Positions 9,451 to 21,900 are shown, counted from the stretch's first letter. The stretch: 64,000 nucleotides of DNA from UBA7328 sp002471345 (GCA_964011275.1 CAXGOB010000008.1:1-64000); one strand, 5' to 3'. The notes: generated by a model from the sequence alone, not told the origin. Program-made: numbers and translations.

Positions 9451-10821
9451 CTAATTGGCTGCGATGTTTTTATCAAATTTCACCAAATTAGGGCAAGCCT
9501 TAAAATCACCATTGATTTTAATGTATGTTGCTTTAAGCTTCTCATCCATCCATTCATTGAAATATTCATTTTTCTTACTCTCTTTGGCAAAATTTTGAAT
9601 TTTATCATAGTCTTCAGTGATTGAAGCTTGATGAGGTCTTGTCTTGGATTGTACCTGAACTAAACGGTACAATTTGTCACCACGTTCTTCAAATTCAATG
9701 GGATCGGAGACGTCTCCGACTTCTAAGGATTCAATAGCAAAATATATTTGATGTGGGAGTTCAGAAGTTTCAAAGAAAGTGTCTCCTGTTTTTGGGTTTC
9801 GCATTCTTCCTGCATTATTGTAGCTAAATTGGTCTTTATCAGAATACCTCTTTACTGCATATCCAAAAGGTAAAGAATCATTTTCAATACTATATTTTAT
9901 GGAATCTAATTCCGACTTGGCTTTTTCTAAATCAGCAGTAAATATATTTGGCTTTACAAGTATGTGTCTAGTATGAATAGAGTTGCCTCTCCGATCTATG
10001 AGTTGGATGAGGTGGAATCCAAACTGTGTTTCTACAATATCTGACAATTCACCTTTTTCAAGATTGTAGGCTTCTGCTTCAAATTCAGGAACAAATGTTC
10101 CTCTCTTTTGCCAATCTAAATCGCCACCTTTTTGTCCAGATCCAGGATCGTCTGAATATATTGAGGCGAGCTCAGCGAAGTCTTCACCATCTAAAATTCT
10201 TTGCTTTATTTCTTCAATTTGCTTAAGAGATTTAGCATTCTCCTCTTCACTTACTTGAGGTTTGTATACAATTTCTGCCAGCTCTACCTCTGCATTTAGA
10301 AAGGGTAGACTGTCTTTAGGAATGCTATTATAAAATTCAACAACTTCTTTCGGTGTAATTTGAACCTCATTGATCAACTGGCCCTGAATACGTTGAATAG
10401 TCAATTCCTCTCTCAATGGAGTTCTTAACTCTTCTCTATATTCTAAAGGAGTCTTTCCATAGTATTCTTCGAAAAATTCCACACTACCATTCATTTGTGA
10501 TAGAATGTACTCCATACGTCTTTCTATTTCCCCTTCCACTTCTATTTCGCTCACTTCTATACTATCTAGCCTTGCTTGATTTAACAATAGCTTACTAGAA
10601 ATCAATTGGTCAATTATTTGACATTGTAGAGCTTGTTCGTAGTTTGGTTGTTGTTGTTTTGCATATTCGAACAGTTCCTGAACATCAGAATACAAAACAA
10701 ATTCTGATCCTATAGTGGCAATTATTTTGTCCACAACAAGCTTTTTGCCTTGGGCATGACTACTCAAGCTTATTAGAGTGAATAAGAGTAAAAAGAAGTA
10801 GGATTTATGTATCATTTTCAT
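9451..10821 (-). CDS. SurA-like periplasmic chaperone and peptidyl-prolyl isomerase
   Basis: This 456-residue protein has a signal peptide (ending SSHAQG), a SurA-type helical N-terminal domain starting VVDKIIATIGSEFVLYSD, and two parvulin domains. The first carries the typical SDDPGSGQKGGDLDW and FGFHLIQL, the second opens with TRHILVKPN. SurA-type proteins hold unfolded outer-membrane proteins in the periplasm and speed proline isomerisation. It is the last of three co-directional foldase genes, and its ATG overlaps the upstream stop codon by one base (TAATG). The symbol surA is not given because Bacteroidota have several paralogues. Confidence 0.88.
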   Translation of the reverse strand: MKMIHKSYFFLLLFTLISLSSHAQGKKLVVDKIIATIGSEFVLYSDVQELFEYAKQQQPNYEQALQCQIIDQLISSKLLLNQARLDSIEVSEIEVEGEIERRMEYILSQMNGSVEFFEEYYGKTPLEYREELRTPLREELTIQRIQGQLINEVQITPKEVVEFYNSIPKDSLPFLNAEVELAEIVYKPQVSEEENAKSLKQIEEIKQRILDGEDFAELASIYSDDPGSGQKGGDLDWQKRGTFVPEFEAEAYNLEKGELSDIVETQFGFHLIQLIDRRGNSIHTRHILVKPNIFTADLEKAKSELDSIKYSIENDSLPFGYAVKRYSDKDQFSYNNAGRMRNPKTGDTFFETSELPHQIYFAIESLEVGDVSDPIEFEERGDKLYRLVQVQSKTRPHQASITEDYDKIQNFAKESKKNEYFNEWMDEKLKATYIKINGDFKACPNLVKFDKNIAAN

Positions 10822-11669
10822 TATATATCCATTTTGACAATTTTTGATTGCATTCCTTTATCAAAAATTTCTTGTTTGTAATTTTCTATGGTTTCCTTTT
10901 TTCTTTCATGAGTTACTAAACTCTTTATCTTCTCCTTCAAAAGTTCTAAAGGAATAGTATCACGAGCTGCTTTTAATTCTATGATTTTGAAAAAGTATTC
11001 ATAGTTGTCAATATTTTTTTGAATGGTCTTATCTCTTTTAAGTTTTTGACCTTTTATTAACTCTTTAGGGACAATTTCCGCCACTTTTTCTCCATTTATC
11101 CATTCGTTACGCTCCATATAGATTGTGTCGGCATATTGATTTCCAAAGGATTCAATGAATTCAAATTCATTATTCAACCATGCGTTATAAAATCGATCTA
11201 TCTTTTCAGTCTGTGCTGGAATGGATGCAAAGATGATCTTATAAATGGGTTCTGAAAGGATGTAATTACCTTTATATTTATTATAATAGGACTGGAGGTC
11301 ATAATCTGTAACATCTCGATCCATTTTCTTCTGTATGATTTGCTCTTCATACCTATATTTTATAAGCTCATTCCTGTAGTCCTCAACAAGCTCTTCTATC
11401 TCAAAATCACTGGAGAGAAATTTTAGGGCATCTCTGATAAGTAGCTGATCTTTGATCCATCTGTGTATATATGCATTTGCAATAGCTGTACTATCTTGAG
11501 TTGAGGTCTCATCATGTATGATGTTCTCAATTTCCGAGGCGTAAAGCTTTTTATTGTCAATTTGAACTATTACTGGACCAAATTGATCACTTAGCTGATC
11601 TTCTTTACAGGTGATCAAAAATAATACAAGGAAGATGATTAGAAGTTTTCTCAAGAGTAAAGTCAACAA
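10821..11669 (-). CDS. Foldase-operon lipoprotein (degenerate parvulin-like)
   Basis: This 282-residue protein has a lipoprotein signal (LFLITC, C21) followed by an all-helical, charged sequence resembling the chaperone arms of parvulin foldases (VIVQIDNKKLYASEIENII at the start of the mature part). No clear isomerase active-site pattern is visible. It sits between two double-parvulin proteins: 10 nt after the first and overlapping the third by one base. The position suggests a membrane-anchored helper in outer-membrane protein folding. Role is an inference from the operon; the protein itself is not one I know by name. Confidence 0.7.
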   Translation of the reverse strand: MLTLLLRKLLIIFLVLFLITCKEDQLSDQFGPVIVQIDNKKLYASEIENIIHDETSTQDSTAIANAYIHRWIKDQLLIRDALKFLSSDFEIEELVEDYRNELIKYRYEEQIIQKKMDRDVTDYDLQSYYNKYKGNYILSEPIYKIIFASIPAQTEKIDRFYNAWLNNEFEFIESFGNQYADTIYMERNEWINGEKVAEIVPKELIKGQKLKRDKTIQKNIDNYEYFFKIIELKAARDTIPLELLKEKIKSLVTHERKKETIENYKQEIFDKGMQSKIVKMDI

Positions 11670-11679
11670 TATTAAATAA

Positions 11680-13644
11680 TCACTTAATCAATTCGGCAAG
11701 TACTGGCTCAATGATATTCACCTTGTACTTTTTCTTTAGTTCTACAAGCCACTTTTTTTCTAATTCCATCTGATAGTCAGAAATCACAAACCCTCTTGCT
11801 TCATCAAGTGTTTTTTGCGAAGCCGGAATAATCCTTTTTACTTTTTTAAAAGTGGTCATCTTTAGAGCATTGTTGATATTTGGAGCCGTAAGAGCTCCAG
11901 ATTTCCAAGTCAAACCTTTCATTTCTTCATCCTCTTTTTCATAAACTTTATCTGAGTACATGACTAACTCCGGTTTCTTTTCTGTTTTATTGAATGATGA
12001 GGCTACTTTCTCGGCATCCTGCCTTCCTGCCTTTTTCAATATTTTAGTAATCACAGATGCATCAGTAGATCTTATAGAGTACTCTTCTACCTCAGCTCTT
12101 TCGTTCCATTTATACTCTTTTTCATGTGCACTGTAATAAGAAGCTATCCCATCTGCATCATTGGATGCCTTGTCCCACACTTCTTCTTTAGTTATTTCAA
12201 AAAGCAAAATGCCTTCCTCATATTCTCTCATAAGATTTCTGAAGTCAATATATTTTTCTTCTAATCTTTCTTGTTGATAATCAATGGTTTTTTCATCAAT
12301 GAACTTTGCATAAAGCTCTTTTACAGCTATTGAGAGAAGTACATCATGGTTATTCTGCATTCTGCTTCTACCCTGAGCTTTGCAGAATTTCACAAAATGC
12401 GAAAGCATATATTTTTCATTTCCAAGGGTGCAGAGCACCTCATCCTTAAACAGAGGAGCTGTCCATTTATATTCATAAAATGTACCGTCTAGCATTTGAA
12501 TGAAGGTCTCCATGACATTATCATCACATGTATATCCTGACTCACTTTTTATTTCTTCATTGAGTTGTTCTTTTCCAGCAGCTTGTCGATCTTTTTGTTT
12601 TGTTCTTTTGAATAAATCATTTTGCATCTTCTCAAATGACTGCATCTCATTTTTGGACACTCTTTTGATGATATGAAATCCTAAACTCGATTCAACTGGC
12701 TCAGTAAAATCACCATCCTTCATTAGACTAAAAGCGGCATCCTCAAATGACGTTTCATATTTGCCGATTCCAAATTCAGGAAGTAGGCCATCTTTGTTTT
12801 TAGTATTGTTGTCTTGTGATCTTTGCACGACCATAGATTTGAAAGATTTCCCATTTTTTAAATGTAGAAATACATCTTCAGCTTCTTTGGACGCATTTGG
12901 ATTGGTGACACCTTTAAACTTTTTTCTTATCAGTATATGAGCCACTTCCATTATCCCCCGTGCAGGTCTGTGTCCATCTACTTTCAATATATGAAACCCT
13001 AGTTTCGATCTAACAATATTACTCACTTCACCAACAGGGGTATTGTACAACGCAGCCTCTAAATCATAAAACCCTTCTGGTAGAATGGCAGTCATATATC
13101 CAAGACTTCCATCTCTTTGCTTTGATCTTTTATCTTCTGAAAATTCTTGAACAACTTCAGCAAAACTCCTTCCTGATTCAAGAGCTTTTTGTGCAGCCTC
13201 AATTTTTTTTCTAGCTATTCTCTCTTTAGATTTAGAAGATTTGATCGTAAGGTTTATTTGAATATGACTAACAGCGATATCTTTTTGCATTCTTTCATAG
13301 GCTTGCTGAGCTACTCTTTTTGATAATTCTTTATCTACTATGTAGCTATCAGCTAATTGCCTTCTATATCCTGCTAATTCTTCTATGTATGATGGTAAGG
13401 TATCTATTCTTTTATCTCGTGCTTCAGCGACCTTAAGTTTAAAATTAGTGTACAAATCAAGATACTCTTCTACACTTTCCTTACTATAATCTGCTTTGCT
13501 GCCATTGTTTTTAGAGTAAATATAGTTGAACTCAGAGAGCCTAATCTCAGAACCATCTACTGTAAATAGTACAGGATCATTTTGCCCTGTAACAGATAAA
13601 CTGATAAGAGTAAATAAAATGATATAAAAGGCTGTTTTAGTCAT
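11680..13644 (-). CDS. Large periplasmic peptidyl-prolyl isomerase with two parvulin domains
   Basis: This 654-residue protein has a signal peptide (ending SVTGQ), a foldase N-terminal segment, and two parvulin domains at about 120-225 and 230-330. Each shows the family pattern (SHIQINLTIK and FSEDK...DGSLGYM...LGFHILKV; then AHILIRKKF...DGLLPEFG...LGFHIIKRV). The C-terminal 300 residues are charged and mostly helical, probably a client-binding or structural part. It is the first gene of the foldase operon and the promoter should lie in 13645-13752. Likely clients are abundant outer-membrane barrels and T9SS components, which is inference. Confidence 0.87.
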   Translation of the reverse strand: MTKTAFYIILFTLISLSVTGQNDPVLFTVDGSEIRLSEFNYIYSKNNGSKADYSKESVEEYLDLYTNFKLKVAEARDKRIDTLPSYIEELAGYRRQLADSYIVDKELSKRVAQQAYERMQKDIAVSHIQINLTIKSSKSKERIARKKIEAAQKALESGRSFAEVVQEFSEDKRSKQRDGSLGYMTAILPEGFYDLEAALYNTPVGEVSNIVRSKLGFHILKVDGHRPARGIMEVAHILIRKKFKGVTNPNASKEAEDVFLHLKNGKSFKSMVVQRSQDNNTKNKDGLLPEFGIGKYETSFEDAAFSLMKDGDFTEPVESSLGFHIIKRVSKNEMQSFEKMQNDLFKRTKQKDRQAAGKEQLNEEIKSESGYTCDDNVMETFIQMLDGTFYEYKWTAPLFKDEVLCTLGNEKYMLSHFVKFCKAQGRSRMQNNHDVLLSIAVKELYAKFIDEKTIDYQQERLEEKYIDFRNLMREYEEGILLFEITKEEVWDKASNDADGIASYYSAHEKEYKWNERAEVEEYSIRSTDASVITKILKKAGRQDAEKVASSFNKTEKKPELVMYSDKVYEKEDEEMKGLTWKSGALTAPNINNALKMTTFKKVKRIIPASQKTLDEARGFVISDYQMELEKKWLVELKKKYKVNIIEPVLAELIK

Positions 13645-13752
13645 TAAGTCTTTTAATTGGATTACGAAAATAACTTCTTTCCTTTAAATGATTTTTCACT
13701 TAGATATTAAAAGGATAAAACGCATAATTTTGGCTAATCTTATGTCTTAATT

Positions 13753-15027
13753 TCATAGATCAAATCCTACGTCTTTTCTGTGATACATATCTTTAAATTC
13801 TATCTTTTCAATACTTCTAAGTGATTTAGATACTGCTTCATCTTTATCTCTCCCATATGATGTAACGGCTATGACTCGTCCCCCTGATGTTATAGTAGTG
13901 TTATTATCTAAATCTGCACTTTTTTTAGTTCCAGCGTGAAATACAATTGACTCTTTTATTTTTTGAAGACCTTTCACATCATATCCTTTTTTATAAGATT
14001 CTGGATACCCTCCTGAAACACAAACAATTGTAGCAGCAGTTTCGGCTTTGGAATCTATTATCTGTTCATTTAATTTTCCTTGGGCGGTAGCCACGAAGAG
14101 ATTCACTAGATCATTTTCTAGTCTAGGAATTACTACTTGAGTTTCTGGGTCTCCCATTCTGCAATTATATTCAATCACTTTTGGAGAGTTGTCCACCAGA
14201 ATCAGTCCAATAAAAACAAATCCCTGATACCTCATTCCTCGATCGCTCAAACCATTTATTGTCGGTTTTATAATGGTTTCTTCAACTATATTCATCATTG
14301 CCTCATCTATGAATGGAACTGGAGAGATTGCACCCATTCCTCCTGTATTTAGACCAGTATCACCTTCGCCTATTCTTTTGTAATCTTTTGCTTGTGGCAA
14401 GATGACATAATCACTTCCGTCTGTTAATACAAAAACACTGAATTCTATACCATTCAAAAATTCTTCAATTACAACTTTGTTACTTGCATCTCCAAATTTT
14501 CCAGAAAGCATGGCTCTGAGTTCTGTTGTGGCTTCCTTTCTTTCTTTTATGATAAGGACTCCTTTACCTGCAGCTAGACCATCTGCTTTGAGTACATAAG
14601 GCCCTTTATTATTATTGATATGTTTTATTCCTTCTTCAATGTTTTTATGGGTCACTTCTATATATGCAGCTGTAGGAATATGGTATTGATTCATAAACTC
14701 TTTGGCGAAAGCTTTGGATCCTTCCAATATAGCACCATGCTTACCAGGTCCTATGACGATTAGATCTTTATGCTTTTCTTCCAAGAAATCAGTAATGCCA
14801 TCTACAAGTGGTTGTTCAGGGCCTACAACCACTAAACCTATTTCATTCTCAATAATAAAAGTCGATATTTTTTCAAAATCTGATAAACTTAGAACCACAT
14901 TTTGACCTACGGACGATGTGCCAGCATTTCCAGGGCCTATATATAAGTTATCGCATAGTGGGGATTGAGACATTTTCCAACTAAGAGCATGTTCTCTGCC
15001 GCCACTACCTAAAACTAGGATGTTCAT
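13753..15027 (-). CDS. purD: Phosphoribosylamine-glycine ligase
   Basis: This 424-residue protein matches the usual length of PurD, which joins glycine to phosphoribosylamine with ATP in purine synthesis. It starts with LGSGGREHALSWK, has the ATP-grasp segment LKADGLAAGKGV, the conserved GGMGAISPVP, and the metal-binding EYNCRMGDPETQ. It is cytoplasmic. The gene is divergent from ruvA, with 139 nt between the starts, and lies 108 nt upstream of the foldase operon in the same direction, with no terminator that I can see between them. Confidence 0.96.
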   Translation of the reverse strand: MNILVLGSGGREHALSWKMSQSPLCDNLYIGPGNAGTSSVGQNVVLSLSDFEKISTFIIENEIGLVVVGPEQPLVDGITDFLEEKHKDLIVIGPGKHGAILEGSKAFAKEFMNQYHIPTAAYIEVTHKNIEEGIKHINNNKGPYVLKADGLAAGKGVLIIKERKEATTELRAMLSGKFGDASNKVVIEEFLNGIEFSVFVLTDGSDYVILPQAKDYKRIGEGDTGLNTGGMGAISPVPFIDEAMMNIVEETIIKPTINGLSDRGMRYQGFVFIGLILVDNSPKVIEYNCRMGDPETQVVIPRLENDLVNLFVATAQGKLNEQIIDSKAETAATIVCVSGGYPESYKKGYDVKGLQKIKESIVFHAGTKKSADLDNNTTITSGGRVIAVTSYGRDKDEAVSKSLRSIEKIEFKDMYHRKDVGFDL

Positions 15028-15137
15028 ATTATTCTCTTTGTGAGGTGAAATATTGATATTCTCTTAATCTGAGGTATGTTTTTGTTTCACCTTCAATGAA
15101 AAAAGCTACAAATATGTCTGTTATCAAGGAGTATTGA

Positions 15138-15145
15138 TATTTTTG
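15138..15145 (+). promoter_or_regulatory. Putative -7 promoter element for ruvA
   Basis: TATTTTTG matches the Bacteroidota -7 consensus TAnnTTTG and lies 21 nt before the ruvA ATG, a typical short leader. No clear -33 TTTG is found at the right distance, so support is partial. Confidence 0.35.
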
Positions 15146-15166
15146 CGCCCTTAAAATTTATCCTAA

Positions 15167-15760
15167 ATGTTTGCATACCTCTCAGGTAAAATAACTCATC
15201 GTACACCAACGGCTATACACCTCGATGTAAATGGTGTTGGATATGATATCCAAATTAGTCTCAACACATTCTCAGAAATAGAAAGTAAGGATGAGGTGAA
15301 ACTGTTCACTCATCTTTACATGAGGGAGGACATTCATACTATTTTATTGTATGGATTTTGTACCATGGTAGAAAAAGACCTTTTTCTAATGCTGACATCG
15401 GTCTCAGGAATAGGTATGAATACTGCAAGAATAATATTGAGTTCTTTGCACCCTATGGAAGTAAAAGCGGCTATTGCTTCAGGAGATGCTAATACATTTA
15501 AAAAAGTAAAAGGCATCGGGGGAAAAACGGCAGATAGACTCATATTGGATCTGAAAGATAAAATTACAAGACTAGCTACAGTTGAAGAGCTTAAAGAAAT
15601 TTCTAAAATTCCTATGGGTTCCTCGAGCGAAGAAGCCATTTCTGCCCTTGTTTCCTTAGGGTTTCAAAAGGCAAAAGCTGAAAAAGCTGTTTCTTCGGTT
15701 TCGAGTCCTGGAGCAAAATTAGAAGATTTGGTAAAGGACGCTTTGAAATTGTTAACCTAA
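15167..15760 (+). CDS. ruvA: Holliday junction branch migration protein RuvA
   Basis: This 197-residue protein has the RuvA order of domains: an N-terminal OB fold starting MFAYLSGKITHRTPTAIHLD, a helix-hairpin-helix pair (VSGIGMNTARIILS and VKGIGGKTADRLILDL), and a C-terminal UBA-like domain that contacts RuvB (EEAISALVSLGFQKAKAEKAV). It binds four-way junctions as a tetramer and directs RuvB in recombination repair. Upstream of sprA in the same direction, a neighbourhood often seen in Bacteroidota. Length is normal. Confidence 0.96.
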   Translation: MFAYLSGKITHRTPTAIHLDVNGVGYDIQISLNTFSEIESKDEVKLFTHLYMREDIHTILLYGFCTMVEKDLFLMLTSVSGIGMNTARIILSSLHPMEVKAAIASGDANTFKKVKGIGGKTADRLILDLKDKITRLATVEELKEISKIPMGSSSEEAISALVSLGFQKAKAEKAVSSVSSPGAKLEDLVKDALKLLT

Positions 15761-15924
15761 AAGAAGTCAGAGAAAAAAGAGACCATTAGCAGGCACAAAT
15801 TTGGCCTTAACACATATCATTTCAACATGTTCAAAGATATTTCAATAAAAAATACGTTCTCGGTGATTTTCTCGTTAATAAACAATGCTACTGAATTATC
15901 AAGGTTAAAAGCAGGACTTTTACG

Positions 15925-18900
15925 ATGAATGTTAGAGAGATTGGTTTGTTTTTCCTGGTTCTCCTTTCGATATTGACTATAGGTTTTGAAAAATCCAACG
16001 CAGCAGGTGTTGCAGGTCCTTTCGAAAATGAGATTTCTGTTGTCTTAGATACGTTTCCAATGCACGAACGCTATGGCGATTTCGTAACTGATCAGACGTA
16101 TAATCCATTTGACATACAAACTTCTGAAGTTGAGCAGGTTGTAGAATTTGATTATGAGTCAGGTCAGTACTTGATCTATGAGAAAATTGGAGATGAATTC
16201 TATCGTACTCCAGTCTATCTTACAATGGAGGAGTACATTGAGTATACACAAAAACATCAAGAGAGAGAACAGTTCTTGAATCTTGCTGGAGTACAACTCA
16301 ATAAAGTCGCGTTTAATGCTGATGCAGATCCTTTAAGCAAGTTTGATCTAGACGGTGCGCTTACAGATCGTCTTTTTGGTGGTGTAGACGTAGAGATTAA
16401 GCCCACAGGATTTGTGGATTTAACGTTTGGTGTAGATTATCAAAAAACTGAAAACCCAAGATTTACAGAAGAACAACAGAGAGGAGGAAGAGGAATTCCA
16501 TTTGATTTTGATATGGATATCAATGCAGGTATTGATGGGAATATAGGTGAGAAGCTAAACCTTGATTTTGATTATAACACACTAGCTACTTTTGATTTTG
16601 ATAATACCCTCAATTTTGGATATAATTCTGAAGATTTTGACGAAGATGATATAATAAAGAGAATAGAAGCTGGTAATGTAAGCCTTCCTTTAAGAAGTCA
16701 ATTGATAAAAGGAAGAGAAGACCTTTTTGGATTATTAACTGAGCTACAGTTTGGGCCGTTTAGAATTACAGGTATTGCTGCACAGGTCAGAACAGAGCAA
16801 AAAGATATAAAAATTGAAAATGGTAACGTTCTTCAGGAATTTGAGATCAGACCTGATGAGTATGATGAAAATAGACACTTTTTCATCTCCCATTATAATC
16901 GTAATCAATATGAGCCTGCTCTAAGTAGGTTGCCTCAAATACAATCTATATTCAGAATTACTAATATAGAGGTTTGGGTGACCAATGATCAAAATAGTGA
17001 TCTCCAGAATGCGACAACAGTAGCAGCCATAGCGGATTTAGGAGAATCTGATCTGGATAATTATACCAATCAAAATACAATCCATCCCCCACTTCCATCT
17101 ACATCAGGCCTTCAAGATAAAGATGGAACACCTCTTCCGGATAATCGTAATTCCGACTTGTTCAGACAGTTAGTAAATGATAATTCTACTCGTACAATAA
17201 TCAATACCGCTACTAGATTGAAAACGGTGTATGGTATGACTCAGGTCAGAGATTTTGAGGTTCAGACCATGAGAAAACTCAGACAGGATGAATTCACTTT
17301 TTATCCACAATTAGGATTTATTTCACTGAATTCAAGATTAAGGCCTAATCAGGTTTTAGGTGTATCATATGAATATACCTATGGGTTTAATGGGAATGAG
17401 GTGTATAAAGTAGGGGAGATTTCAAATGAAAGTAATACGGGAGGATTAAGCGAACAAAGTGTTCCTGAGCCAGAAGATGTAGTATATGTGAAAATGCTCA
17501 AGAGCTCTAATCAAGCAGTAAAAAGGAATGCTACAAGTCAAGAGCTGGCTCCGATGTGGAACTTGATGATGAAAAACATCTATCCGCTTCCCACTGCGCA
17601 ACTCAGTCAAGAAGATTTTAAGTTTGATATCCTTTTTGAAGATTTTACTACCAATACTCTAAAAAGGTATATACCCGAACCTGAGGTAAGGAATACGCCT
17701 CTTATGAACCTTTTTCGTCTTGATCAGCTGAACAGACAAGGAGATCCTCAACAAGATGGTGAATTTGATTTTTTACCAGGAATTACAGTTAATGCTAGGA
17801 CAGGTAGTATAATTTTTCCTGTTCTGGAGCCTTTTGGCCAATCCATGTTAGAACTACTTGATGGCAATCAAGAGCTATTTGACAGATATGGCTATGCTAG
17901 CCTTTATAGTGAGAGCCTCATTACCGCTCAGCAAAATCTGGATAATAACAGATTCGTGATGAAAGGTGAATTCAAAGGGAATTCCTCAGACGAGATAATA
18001 TTAGGATCATTCAATTTGCCACCAAACTCTGTAAAAGTAAAGGCAGGGTCTCAGTATTTAGAAGAAGGAATTGATTACGAAGTAGATTATGCAGCGGGAA
18101 GAGTTAAAATTCTCAATGACTTGTATCTACAACAAGGCGTACCAATCAATGTTGAATTTGAGAATAAGAACCTATTTAATCTCCAAAGGCAGACAATGCT
18201 TGGTCTTAGAGGTGATTATCAGGTATCGGATAATTTTAACTGGGGTTTTACCTATATGAGGCTTTTTGAAAGGCCTTTTACTCAGAAAGTGAATTTTGGA
18301 AATGATCCTATTAACAATAGGATGTTTGGATTTGATATGGACTTTAGTACTGACGCCCCATTTATCACTAGGGCATTAGATGCGCTCCCTCTAATTAGTA
18401 CAAAAGAAAACTCCTCAATATCTTTCACAGGAGAAATAGCAGCTCTTAAACCTGGCCATGCTAAGGCAATTAATGTACCTGGAGAAGACGGAGCCGTGGT
18501 GAGTTTAGATGACTTTGAAGGTTCGGGAAGTAGTTTGCCTCTAGCAGGATTTAATAATAACAGTTGGGTGCTTGCAAGTACACCTAATAGACCAGAAGGA
18601 ATAGGAAATAGGTTTCCCGAATCAGAGAGGACAAATGATACTGACTATGGTGTAAATAGGGCCTTGCTTAATTGGTTTGTAGTTTCTGACTTTAATGTGA
18701 GAACTAATCAAGATAATGATAATCCATACACTAGAAGAGTAGATATCACAGACCTATTTAATAGAGATTTGGATATAGGGCAAATAAGTGATTTGAGACC
18801 ATTTGACTTGGTCTATTATCCTGATGAAAGAGGCCCTTATAATTTTGATGTTCCCGGAGGGATACCAGGTATTTCTGCAGGAGCTGAATATGATGATTTT

Positions 18901-21900
18901 ACAAGAACTGTAAAACTCAACAATCCGGAGTCCAGGTGGGGAGGAATCATGAGATCTCTTCCAAACAATGACTTCCAACAATCTAATTATCAGTTCATTG
19001 AATTTTGGATGTTGAATCCATTTATGGAGCCTGCAGGTTCAGACCTGAATCATGAACCACAAGAAACAGGTAAAATTGTCTTTAATCTAGGGAATGTCTC
19101 CGAGGATCTAATGAAAGATAACTTGCAGTACTTTGAAAATTCTAATGCTGTCCCAGGTGAAAACATTCCTACACAAGAGACTAACTGGGGAGAAGTACCA
19201 CTATCTATACCAAACGTAAGAGGGTTTAATCAACAAAATATAGAGATTCAAGATTTGGGATTTGATGGTATCAATGACTTTGAGGAGCAAGAAAAATTCG
19301 CTTCTTATATAAATCAATTTCCTGCTGCAAATATTGAAGATGCATCGAATGATAATTATGTTTCTTATTTAGATGAGACAGCTTTTCCTGATGGAACTCC
19401 TTTCTTAGATAGATTCAGAAAATTCAATAACCCTGAAGCAAATGTCCCAAGACCGGGCCTTCAGAATAGATTAGGTAATTCATACCCAGATACAGAGGAT
19501 CTAAATAATAATAGATCACTAGAGCAGAGTGAAAGTTATTATGAGTATGAAATCAACTTAACGAATAATGGAGGAGAAATTGACCTTAGACCAATAAGTG
19601 ATTTGGTCACAGATGTAAATGAGGTTAATGGTCCAAATGGACAAATTGAAAAGTGGTACCGATTTAGAATTCCAATAAGTGAAGGTTTTCCTGTAAACGG
19701 TATTCAAGGATTCAGGTCGATCCAGTTCATGAGGATGTATATGCAAGGTTTTAAGTCAAAAAAGGTATTTAGACTTGCAGAATTTGAATTATCAAGAAAT
19801 CAATGGAGAGTGACTCCTAGCCAATGTAGATCGGATGATGCTCAGCAGTTATTGGTTATGGATGATGTGGGAGTAGAGCAAAATAGTGATAGAAGGCCAT
19901 TTAATTATTTATTACCCAAAGGGATCAAACAAGAAAGATTCTTCAATACTTTTAATACGGTATTTCAGGATGAACAGTCTATGAATCTTAGAGTGTGCAA
20001 CCTTCCTGATAGTTGTGAAGTGTCTATTAATAAACTACAGATTCGAGATCTAAGACAATATGAAAGAATGCAGATGTTTGTGCACGGTGAAGAAGCTCCT
20101 GATGAAGATGGAGTGATTCAAGATGTGGCAGATGGTGATTTGGAAGTTTTTATAAGGCTGGGAAAAGATTTTAATAATAATTATTATGAATATAGCCTTC
20201 CTCTTACTTTGTCAAGGGAGGATAGATTGCCAAGTCCAAATGTAGACGGGACCAATGTCAACGAATATGAAAGGGAAGTGTGGCGACCAGAGAATATGTT
20301 TGACTTTGCGCTACAGCTCTTTCCTCAGATGAAATTGAGGAGGAACAGTGATTCTGGTGTGCCCAATGAAGTATATAAATTACCAGTCACGGAGTTTCCA
20401 CAATTTATCGATTCTATAAGCAACCTTGCGGCTAAGGTTGCAATAAAAGGAAATCCAAGTATTGGATATATTAAGTCACTGGTTGTAGGAGTAAGAAACC
20501 CTGAAGGTGGCAATAACGGAAGACTCTGTGCAAATGTATGGGTTAACGAGTTAAGGCTAAAAGGACTTAATGAAGAAGGTGGTGTAGCAGGACTGGCACG
20601 AATGGATGTTGAGTTGGCAGATTTAGGAAATATTACTGCGAGTGGGTCTTACAGTTCAGTGGGTTTCGGTCAGATAGATGATGCTGTAGCACAAAGAAAT
20701 TTGGCAGAATATATCGATTACGATGTGGCTGCTAATTTAGAATTGAGTAAGCTCCTACCAACAAATTGGGGAATGAGCATTCCTTTTTACTGGCAATTTG
20801 CTAACTCTATACAAAAGGAAAAGTATGATCAATATGAATTAGACTTGTCCGGAGACCAGCTGCTTCAAAATCCAAATTTAGATGAAGCACAGAGGGAAGA
20901 CATAAGAGATAGAAATAATAAACAAACCAAAATAAAAACGATAAATCTTACTAATGTAAGAAAGACAAGAACAGCTGCGGCCGATAAGAGAAGAGAAGAA
21001 AAAGGAAAAAAGCCCAAGAAACCTATGCCATGGGATATTACAAATTTCAGTGCGAGTTATGGATATACTCAGACTGAATACAAAGATTATTTGATCAAAA
21101 GTGATAAGACCACTCAGCATACAGGATCTCTGGATTATGGATTTTCTAAAGGAGCAAACTATATACAACCGTTCAAAAAACTCAAATCTAAACCACTCAG
21201 ATTTATAAAAGAATTGAACTTTAACCCTTTCCCTAACTCCATATCTTTTAATACAGATATGAAGCGTCTTAAAGGAGAAAAATTGTATAGGGTACCTGAT
21301 ATAAATGAAGGATTTGAATATTTCTTTAATGATCAGAAATTCACTTGGGATCGTAATTATGCCTTACAATGGGATTTGACAAGAAGTATTAAATTAAGTT
21401 ACGATGCATCTGCCCAAGCTGTAATTGATGAGTTGAGACAAGTAGGGATAGCAGCCACCAGAGATCAAAGAGACTGGGCGGATCAGTTTGGAAATGATTT
21501 TGATGAAAATGGAGTTCAATACAATGATCTTATCAATCAGAATCAAAATCTACCTAAAGATTACAGAAATGAAAACCTTAGGGACTTCGGTAGGATGAAG
21601 AATTATACTCAAGGTATTTCATTGAGTTATACTCTTCCATTCAAGTATTTGCCGGGATTAGATTTTATTTCTGCTAGAGCTCAGTATGATGGCGATTATT
21701 CATGGACAGCTGGGTCTCAGTTGCTTAATAATACCATTGATGCAATTGCTAATCCTGATGATTTTGAGAGGCAGGTAGTTGGAAATGTTATTCAGAATAA
21801 CCAACGAAGAGCATTTAATACAACTTTGGCTTTTGATAAATTATACGATAAGTTACCTTATCTCAAGTCTATAAACAAAAAGCCAAGAAGAACAACAAGA

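Noticed and set aside
9337..9624. Plus-strand 95-codon frame
   Set aside because: It runs through the intrinsic terminator and then antisense to the SurA-like gene; no protein-like features.
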